64,000 nt of DNA. Origin: Ancistrus triradiatus (lineage: Eukaryota; Chordata; Actinopteri; Siluriformes; Loricariidae). Position 1 is the first letter of the stretch. Each line of letters starts with the position of its first letter. Positions 56,242 through 64,000 of the stretch are shown piece after piece. Below the pieces are notes generated by a model, which was not told the origin of the DNA, made no database searches, and saw nothing but the letters and a program-made list of their open reading frames with translations. Where the stretch lies: assembly GCA_025084515.1 (NCBI GenBank), contig JAJAGP010001646.1, forward strand, positions 1 through 64,000, in the 5' to 3' direction. The translations under genes were made by a program, and so were the position numbers.

Positions 56242-56459
56242 AAACTAAGCAGCTGCCTCAGTCCCGAGCCCTGCAGCATCGGCCCAAAGCGAGCATCAAT
56301 TATGGATGAGTGAGAGTGTGTAAGGGCGAGCGAGTGTGTGTGTTGGTGAGGGAGTGAGTGCAAGTAGGAGGGAAGTGAGGGGTGGAGAAGGAGGAGGGAG
56401 CTCATGCGAACAACAGCTATACTCCAAAATTTTTCTTTCTTATTTTTTTTCTCATACAA

Positions 56460-57229
56460 GATATATGAGAACCCCTAAAATGTAAAGTCATCTAAAACTT
56501 GTCAAAATGAGCCAGCTGCCTTGTTTTGAATAAACCAACTAATTAACGTATATGCTTTTAAAAATAGAACACGTTTTTGACCACATAAATTAATAACAAA
56601 AAGTTAGAGCTAACAAAAGTTAAAGCAGCACATGGTTAAGAAATAGCTCATTAACTACACAACTGCAAACATTTAACAAAAGCTAAAAAGGGCTACTACA
56701 CAACTACAGTTCACAGTGTTCTATACATTTTTTCCACACGATTTTACTACACAGATCAGTGAGGTAATACAGTAGCTACACCAGTGATTAAAAAGAGTCG
56801 AAAATTTGTCCTTGCATTATAAACCCAGATTCGTTAGCATTTAACCAGTCAAATTTCAAATAATAGTAAATATGTACTGATAGCCTCACTCTAGCAGTAC
56901 TCATATACAGTACTCATGACAGTAATCTATGCAGTATTGAAAAGAAAATAGAATAGTACATCTTGAATAGAAAAAAGTAAAATACTGTGGTTTTGTGCAT
57001 CAATCTTTCCACTGCTTCCACATTCCATCCTAAAAACTTTCCTCCTGCCTTTGCCTACTTGCCTTTTACCTCTCAAGGATGTGTCAGTACAGCTCAAATT
57101 ACACAGAAAAAAAGGATCCCTTTGCTTGGATAAAGAGACGGGGTTTGAAGGGTCATTTTTCATTAAGCTACACATAATATACAATTAAAGTCAACTGTTT
57201 GCAATGCTGAGACAGTAAAACCCTTATTA
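56460..57229. other. unassigned sequence upstream of the first coding exon
   Basis: AT-rich, no feature recognised. Confidence 0.4.
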
Positions 57230-57530
57230 TTGATCCATTCATTAATTTTCTATTCCAATTCAGGGCCAGACCCTAATCAGCAGAACTGGATGCATGTGCG
57301 CACTTGCATTTGGGACCTTTTCTACCCAGAGGAAACCCATACAGACACTGAGAGAACATGCAAACTCCTCACAAGCTGTGGCGGGCCCAAGATTCAAACT
57401 CTGGTCTCTCGAGTTGTGAGGGGACAGCATGTGAGGAGTTGTGAGGAAACAAATTAGTTAACTGTCATGAATCTTTTATGAGACTTCATGAAATTTAAGT
57501 CCATTATTATGTCCATACTTGAAATAACAT

Positions 57531-57731
57531 TTTACATTTACATTTACAGCATTTAGCAGATGCCCTTATCCAGAGCGACTTACAATTGATACAGTCTTAC
57601 AATTCAAGCAATTGTGGGTTAAGGGTCTTGCTCAAGGACCCAACAGTGGCAGCTTGGCAGAGGTGGGATTTGAACCCTGGACCTTCTGATTCATAGTCCA
57701 GTGCCTTAACTGCTGGGCTACCACAATCCCA
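57531..57731 (-). mobile_element. tRNA-derived SINE (TTTAGCAGACRC family)
   Basis: Near-identical in layout to 54164-54356, with head GTGGTAGCCCAGCAGTTAAG on the minus strand. A second copy starts at 57739 and runs into the gap at 57789. Confidence 0.75.
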
Positions 57732-57788
57732 TTATTTACATTTACATTTACAGCATTTAGCAGACGCCCTTATCCAGAGCGACTTACA

Positions 57789-57888
57789 NNNNNNNNNNNN
57801 NNNNNNNNNNNNNNNNNNNNNNNNNNNNNNNNNNNNNNNNNNNNNNNNNNNNNNNNNNNNNNNNNNNNNNNNNNNNNNNNNNNNNNNN
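57789..57888. other. assembly gap (100 N)
   Basis: A 100-N placeholder within a tandem pair of SINE copies. Confidence 0.98.
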
Positions 57889-57899
57889 TATATATCCTT

Positions 57900-58440
57900 A
57901 TTCTATTATATTATATCCATAAGGAATAATGTAAATTGAATTAATCCATTCCAGACTCCCAGAAAATCCACACTGTATAAGGCATTATATGCATTAATGG
58001 AGTTGTATCTTACATTAACCTACAGTTGGCCAAAATCATTAACACAAAACTCATTTTATAATAAACTGTTGAAAAATCTTATGTAATTTAGTCAGTAATG
58101 GACTGAAAGTGAAAAGTAAAAACTGCTAACTGCAGCCTGTGTTCTGGAGCATTCAATTCCTGTTTTGCTTTCGGCTGGCTCTTATAAATTAACCTTTAGG
58201 GCCCGTCTTAGACATTTGCACTAAGAATACAGTACTGTAAATGTAAAAACAAAGAAAAACACAACAAACCCAGAGTTTTTCTCTGAGCTAGGGCTATTGT
58301 GAAACCAAATCACTGTGTACTGACTCGTGAATCAAGTTTCGGCTGAAATGAGTCGCGACGCTTGACTAATACACGTTTAAGCAAGTGTGCCGAGTACTGA
58401 GCAAACAACAAGAACCGAGACAAATCTTTCTATTCAAAAT
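57900..58440 (+). repeat. dispersed repeat of unknown class, copy 2
   Basis: Co-linear with 49590-50255; also contains, once, the GCAGCCTGTGTTCTGGAG unit that forms the palindrome arms at 6466-6907. Confidence 0.72.
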
Positions 58441-58444
58441 TATG

Positions 58445-61400
58445 CATATATATATATAGGATGGATATTTAGTATAATGTCTAAGACTCACCTGACTACT
58501 AGACTACACTCGTCCAACTGGTACAGTGGTCTCAATTATTGCTCTTTTCCGCCTTTACGGGAACAAAAGGGATACGTCTTTTCAGACTATATTCAGAATG
58601 TGCACAGAAAACGCACCTGAGCAATCATTTTAACTTCTAGCATATAAACATCCATGTAACTACAGCATGCATATGGAAGTGATTATTTACACAGCTTCAT
58701 CTGTGTGTGAAAGCAAAGATTCAGGCTTTGCCCAAAGACTCAGCATGACATGGATTACACATCTGGGTAATATGCAACTATGCAAAGTCTCATTTTGGTA
58801 TCACTTCCCGGTTGTAATTTATTTATTTAACTCAGCATTTGCAGAAGGTATTAATTTTGCTGTTATGGCTTCAAGCCTAGTAATTGCATGATTTGCATTT
58901 TTTGGCACCCATTATAAATAATCCACGTGATGCTGCCAAGCTGGCAGACGGCCCGATTTTTAATCTGGTGAAGCAGTTGCTTTATCATCTTGTTCGACCT
59001 GGGGTTTTATCGTTTCGTTGTGCCGCAGCGTCCGCTCATGTGGAAATGTTTACAAAGTGGCAGACTTACCCTTCTGCACACTAATGCTGGAGTTTAAAGT
59101 ATTAAGACAATCAGTAAGCATCACTCTCCACTGCACACATTCCATAACCGAGTCTTTTTTTCCTTTGAGGAACAGCCTGCCTGGCACTACCTTCTTTGAA
59201 AGTGGCACAATAGATAGAAAGGTGCCTTTGTATTTATCTTTACTGTGTCGTTTATTTCCTCAGTCTGTTCTCCTCCACGTCCCGAGGGGAATCAGGCTTC
59301 AGTTCCCGGCCATCTGCATTCACAGCATTATCATTTCAAGTGGAATGTGATGCTCCATAACCATAAAGTATCACAGACTCCCCGATGTGAGGTTTTTCCC
59401 ATCCTCCCTCCCATTTCTGACCAGAGACGGCACATTGAAAACATGCACACTGCAGACCTAGTAGCGCCCATCACTGAAATAAGACCACAACTATTACATA
59501 ACCTCCGAATAAGCAAGTGAAGTGAGTACAGTGCAGAGCACTTAACTTCTACAAAAATGACAGAGTGTGCTGCTACCCTGCCAGCCTTAGAGGAAAACAT
59601 AAAAGCAAGAGGAAATGGATTGATGAAATCACTGATGCATTAACTACATATTAAAGCATGCATTCAGTGCCGTACCGATCAGAAAGGATATGTGCAAGTA
59701 AGCAAATAGTTAGAGCCTCAAAAAATGATTTTATCAAGTCATGTTACACCTTGGCTGGATAACAAATTGCTTTTAGATTCATTAAAGTAGTCCTTTCAAG
59801 AATATACCATAATCTTGTTGTGGCTCCACTATAAAATAGAAAATCACATGGCAAGCCCAAGTAGCACTGCTTTCACTTATACATTCCACTTTTCCAACTT
59901 GTGTTAAGTAGAGCAGAATTTGAAATGAGGGGGACTGAACACAGAATCTGCACAAGATATTCTGGGTCTAATGAGTGCTAAAGCAAATTGGAGGCAGAAA
60001 GCATATGCTGTAACTGGTGTCTATTCCTCACACTGGCATAATATAGCCCTTACTTGCAATTGTGCTGCTGTATGTCAGGATTTACCCATCCAAAATAACC
60101 TAGTGTGGGAAACAAAGCAAATAAAAATAGCCCCCACATGCACACACAAACAATGCCGATTGGGCAGGGGGCATTCAAGCATGGTTTTCCCCGGGAACCT
60201 CGTAGGTGCTGCACAGACATGCAATTATTCAAAGCACAGTCCAGAACTTGCATAATGCCCCAGTGCACCCACTTTGTGAGTCACCGAATTACATAAACTA
60301 GATATGGGGTATTCTTTCACTCGTGGCTACAGAAAAAAAAACACATTCAGAAGAAAACTGATACGTTGTGTGGTGACATAGAAATGTGTAGTTCATGGAG
60401 GATGCTTTGGTTTTATTTTGTAAGTGTGTGTATTGTTCCACCTTCGCCTCCAAGCCTGCTGTGGTGTTAACTATAATCTTAGAAAGGGAAATAGGCCAGG
60501 AAGAAAAGTTAGCATGGAAATAATAATAAAAGAAATGCAATAAATAATACTACATTGAGAAACGGAGCTTACACTTGTGACGGATTTCAAATTTAAATAA
60601 TGTTGTATAATGTCTCAATCTCAGCTTCCTTTTTTACATATGACACTAATATGACATTTGAGCTATCAGTTCCAAAACTATCATAAATTAGGGTATTCTC
60701 AGATCCTCAGGTCCAGTGTCTACATATGTCTCTCCTTTCAATGTAAAACTGGTGGTCTGACTTCTAATGCAAGGCTATTTTAAAACATATTTAAAAAAAA
60801 CACTTACTTCCCCTGGACTGTACATTGTTGAAATAAAAACACCAAACTATACCAGTCCAGAAACTTAGTTTAATTCCAGACTTGGCTGTGTTCCCCGTGC
60901 CCATGTGACAACACTCAAACAAATCCATGTGGTTGCCCTTTAGACAGGAAAAAAAAAAAAAATCAGGAAACACCTCTATCCATGCACCTGTTCCAAAAAG
61001 CAAGATCTATTCGAAAGCAATTATTCTTCATCATTCTCATCATAACAAACAATTTACAGCCTAAGCGGGTCACATAAATAGTTAAGGGTTCAATTATAAA
61101 ATATTATTGCTTCTGCAACTCATTTCCAATGCTAATGCCATTAGAGTCATTATTGTTTCTGCAGCCTGAGAGAGTCATCAATATTTGAACGTCTAATGTA
61201 ACCAGTTTAGATAGTGAGAGAATGGTGGTGTGTGTTTGGGGGGCGGAATCAACAAACAAAGCATCATTCCCAGCTATGTCAATTACCCATCATTATTTCC
61301 TATTTGCTCTCGATTGCCATTTTCCCTCTACAATCAGGGGCTCGTGTGCCAGGCTCGTGCTTCATGTTGAGCAACAAAGCATTGTGGTCGCTAGGCGATC

Positions 61401-61453
61401 ACACTTTGAGATCAAGGCATTCCCTTGCATTAGTGTGCGTGTGCTCGTGTGTG
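58445..61453. other. unassigned sequence between first exons
   Basis: Largely free of recognised repeats. Blocks at 58915-59100, 60120-60260 and 61100-61200 have balanced composition and look like candidates for conserved noncoding elements. No coding match was found. Confidence 0.35.
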
Positions 61454-61455
61454 CA

Positions 61456-61796
61456 CACACACACACACACACACACACAGTTTGTCTTTCTATCATTGTG
61501 GGGACTTTCCCCTGATATACTTTTCATGGAGCTAATTACTTCTTAACCTTAACCTCAGTAACCTAAAGCACATCTTTTGCTCCTTTTGGATGTTCAAAAC
61601 AAAGTTGCAGTTCATGTCAAAAAAAGCAATTTTCCTTACGAGGACCACAAAAATGTCAGATCTTTCTATGGACACATGGGGTTCCCACAATGATATATAA
61701 ACTTGACCAACTGCCCCCCCCAAACAAAAACACACAAACGTACACACAGACACACACACACACACTCACTGACAATCACACACACACACACACACC
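61456..61796. repeat. CA microsatellites flanking a GTGGGGAC-type repeat
   Basis: CA runs at about 61456-61478 and 61735-61796 bracket a 200-base repeat with inverted ends (CATTGTGGGGACTTTCC and GGGGTTCCCACAATG). Confidence 0.7.
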
Positions 61797-61958
61797 GGCA
61801 CACTCTTGTTTGGGTCCTCGTCAGATATTCCCTCTCATTTTTAGGTCAGCTTCAGTTGCAGGCAGCTCATTATAAAACACCTCCATCAGCCCAATCCGCA
61901 TCCCACATCCCATTAGCCCATCTTTCTCCATTATTGATTTCAGTGTGTATCCACTCAC

Positions 61959-62560
61959 CGGATGCGAGCTCTCGGGAGGATGAGAGGCGTTAGCACTGAC
62001 CGAACGGCTCCATGTTGCTCACTCGCATGCTCTCACGCTTGAGAAGAAAGATCATTTAAAGGAGAAAAGCAAGAAACAACAGGAAAAAAACAGAGCTGCA
62101 CGCATAGACCTGGAAGAGAGAGAAAGGAAGCGCCAGGAAGGGAAAAGGAGAGAAATACAGGGGAGGGAGGGAGCGAGAGAAAGAGCGCGTCGGAGAGAAA
62201 GACAGTGCGAGAGAGATGGGAAATTAATAATCCCAGAGACAAGTCCCTTCTATGTTATTCATCAGGCTGTTCGCGAGCTGCAGAGGAGCTGAGCTGTGCG
62301 GAGGGGAGGGGGAGAAATGCACACTCCATTGGCTCTCTCTTCTCATTCCTATACATCGCAACCAATGCACTCGTGCTCCATCCCTCCCTCTTCTCTCTGC
62401 CTGAAGGTACGAAGTGGACCACGAGGAGGGAATCCGCGCCGAGGCAGAAACATGCTCGTACGTCCCGTCCCCCCCCCCACTTAATGCATTATTTTATTCG
62501 AGCTGACTTCTCGCTCGCGGGGGTCATTGGCGCAAATGCATAATAATGAATAATATCGGT
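61959..62560 (-). promoter_or_regulatory. candidate distal promoter and noncoding first exon of rbfox1
   Basis: The region is richer in C, G and CpG than the rest of the window and carries purine/pyrimidine runs typical of a 5' leader. Minus-strand CCAAT motifs occur at 62332-62328 and 62530-62526. A strong splice donor (gtgagtgg) lies at 61958-61951. A short upstream frame (MRVSNMEPFGQC) ends before the donor, so the exon would be noncoding. rbfox1 is known to use several far-apart promoters with noncoding exons in mammals. No TATA box stands out. The start point cannot be fixed. Confidence 0.45.
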
Positions 62561-64000
62561 GCCAATTTACACCCAAACCTGCCGCAATACAAAGACTCAC
62601 CGGGTTTCACAGTGCCATCAGAAATTACAGGCCAAATTCCTGGCCTTCGCTTTGCTATGTTACAATGAATACATTTCACAGCTCGCTTGCTGTAAAAAAG
62701 GGTGGGTGGTGCTGCAGAATCTCCTACACTGTCACAGCTAGACCAAGAGAATATCTAAAGCTCGAGCCCATCTCTGAAGCAGCGCGTTCAGCTGAGCTCA
62801 TCAATTATTGACAGCGCCGCAAAACTCGCGCGCTTGAAATGCAGTTTCGCGTTACAGCGCTCGTGCGAAGCTGCAGCACCACAAAGCTCTACAAACCTGG
62901 CCCAAATCCACTCGCGCACAAGCTGCTCTGACGCTATCGCACTGAGGCTTGTTTGCTGTAATAAAAGCACATACTGCATTACGCCCAGGGGCTCGCCAAA
63001 AAGAAATCGTTCACCCACCGAGTGAAAACGCGTTTTAAAGAGCTAGACATGTGCTACATTCCTAGGTCTCAATTATCTGCCTCAAACAGAGGAGAGATGA
63101 AATTTTGGTACGGAAAAAAGGCCATGGATTAAGGACCTAAGAATGCAGCCCAGAGTATATGAATGGAGTTATGCAATCAGGTAATAAAGAGTACGATTAT
63201 GTAGCGATGTAGGTGAGAGTGTATAATATGGAACATGAGCCCCAACTAGCAACCTGTGAACCTGTAAACTTCAGTGCCAGGTGAATGTGGCCTTAATACA
63301 AATTTATTTATCCTATCAGGTTTTTTCATGGGTTGTTCACATTTTCTTTTCAATGCAATCCATATCCAAGACTAGTCTACTCAAAAGTAAACACACAACT
63401 CTACATGTACAGTAGTGATTGCTAACCTAAGGTTATTATTCAAATTAATGTGTAGTGAATGTCAACTCTGAATTCACAGACACATAGTAATTAGGTCAAG
63501 AAGGCAAACAAGGGTCAGGAGAGCAGAGCCGAGAGTGGTTGGAGAGCGACGTGGGCAGCTTTAAGGCACTGAATTCATCCAAAATTTTACAATGTTAAAC
63601 TCAAAGTTTATCTCCGCGAGTGACTTCTTCAAGCTTTGTGAAGCTAATTTAACTATTTAGCTGGAGTGCTTTACATTGCACTTAATAAATCTGATAACTG
63701 CAGACCATCAGATTTCTCAGTATCAAATTACCCAACGAGTATAACATAACACTTAAGAATTCAGTATAATGAGGAAAACCTCCGGGTAATCGGATTTCTA
63801 CTTTGCAACCAGCCAATAATCTCACAGACATATGTGACATAAAATGTGGTACTTTATATTTTATTGTGTATATATGCATTTCAGAGTCTCCAACAAACAG
63901 TTGATAGCCGTTTCACTTATTTAAAATGCCGTGATGGTGCGTTTAATCCGGGTAGAAAAAGAGGCCAAATAAAGGTCCAAGTCGTTAGAAAACAGGCAGA
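62561..64000. other. unassigned sequence with CpG-rich patch
   Basis: The part 62770-63010 is rich in CGCG words, unlike the surrounding AT-rich DNA, and may be an extension of the promoter region. The rest shows nothing. Confidence 0.35.

Noticed and set aside
61741..61796. CRISPR-like spaced repeats
   Set aside because: These are CA microsatellite runs in a vertebrate genome, without repeat-spacer structure.
62033..62242. 69-codon minus-strand frame near the promoter
   Set aside because: Pyrimidine-rich leader sequence giving Leu/Ser/Phe repeats; no protein match.

Overview
The window is animal genomic DNA, and almost certainly from a teleost fish. The base composition is AT-rich and the coding sequence is split into small exons with GT-AG splice sites. 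Tc1/mariner transposon relics of several fish families are very dense, and there are fish-type SINEs, LINE and Ty3/gypsy remnants, and many CA, TA and GA microsatellites. Two 100-base runs of N mark assembly gaps. The species cannot be fixed from the sequence.

The one host gene I can support is rbfox1 (Fox-1/A2BP1, an RNA-binding splicing regulator), on the minus strand. Seven coding exons were found by splice sites and protein match: 56209-56241 (start codon), 52176-52415, 24715-24858, 19940-19993, 18559-18651, 16968-17028 and 15767-15820. Their reading phases join perfectly and give about 226 residues: the N-terminal region, the complete RRM, and the start of the C-terminal half. The remaining 3' exons were not found and should lie beyond the low-coordinate edge, behind an intron of at least 15.7 kb. 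A CpG-richer block at 61959-62560 with CCAAT motifs and a good splice donor looks like a more distal first exon and promoter.

Layout by position. 1-5.2 kb: a Tc1 element whose right inverted repeat was later split by a short LTR retroelement full of minisatellites. 5.2-15 kb: 3' intron with a fold-back repeat, a Tc1 relic, gypsy pol remnants, a LINE with nested Tc1 pieces, and a LINE tail. 15-25 kb: the RRM exons, with a pogo-type MITE and small Tc1, SINE and LINE relics. 25-52 kb: one 27.3 kb intron packed with Tc1 copies, including a nearly full-length one at 32258-33841 and one at 50304-51893, plus a solo LTR, a gypsy relic, a second pogo-type MITE and a perfect-looking palindrome. 52-64 kb: the first coding exons, SINEs, microsatellites and the promoter-like region.

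The features work together mainly through splicing. Rbfox proteins bind UGCAUG in pre-mRNA, and here that motif overlaps both splice sites of the 93-nt RRM exon and sits just downstream of the 54-nt exon, which fits the known autoregulation of this family. No intact transposase was seen: every mobile element appears broken by frameshifts, stops or deletions.
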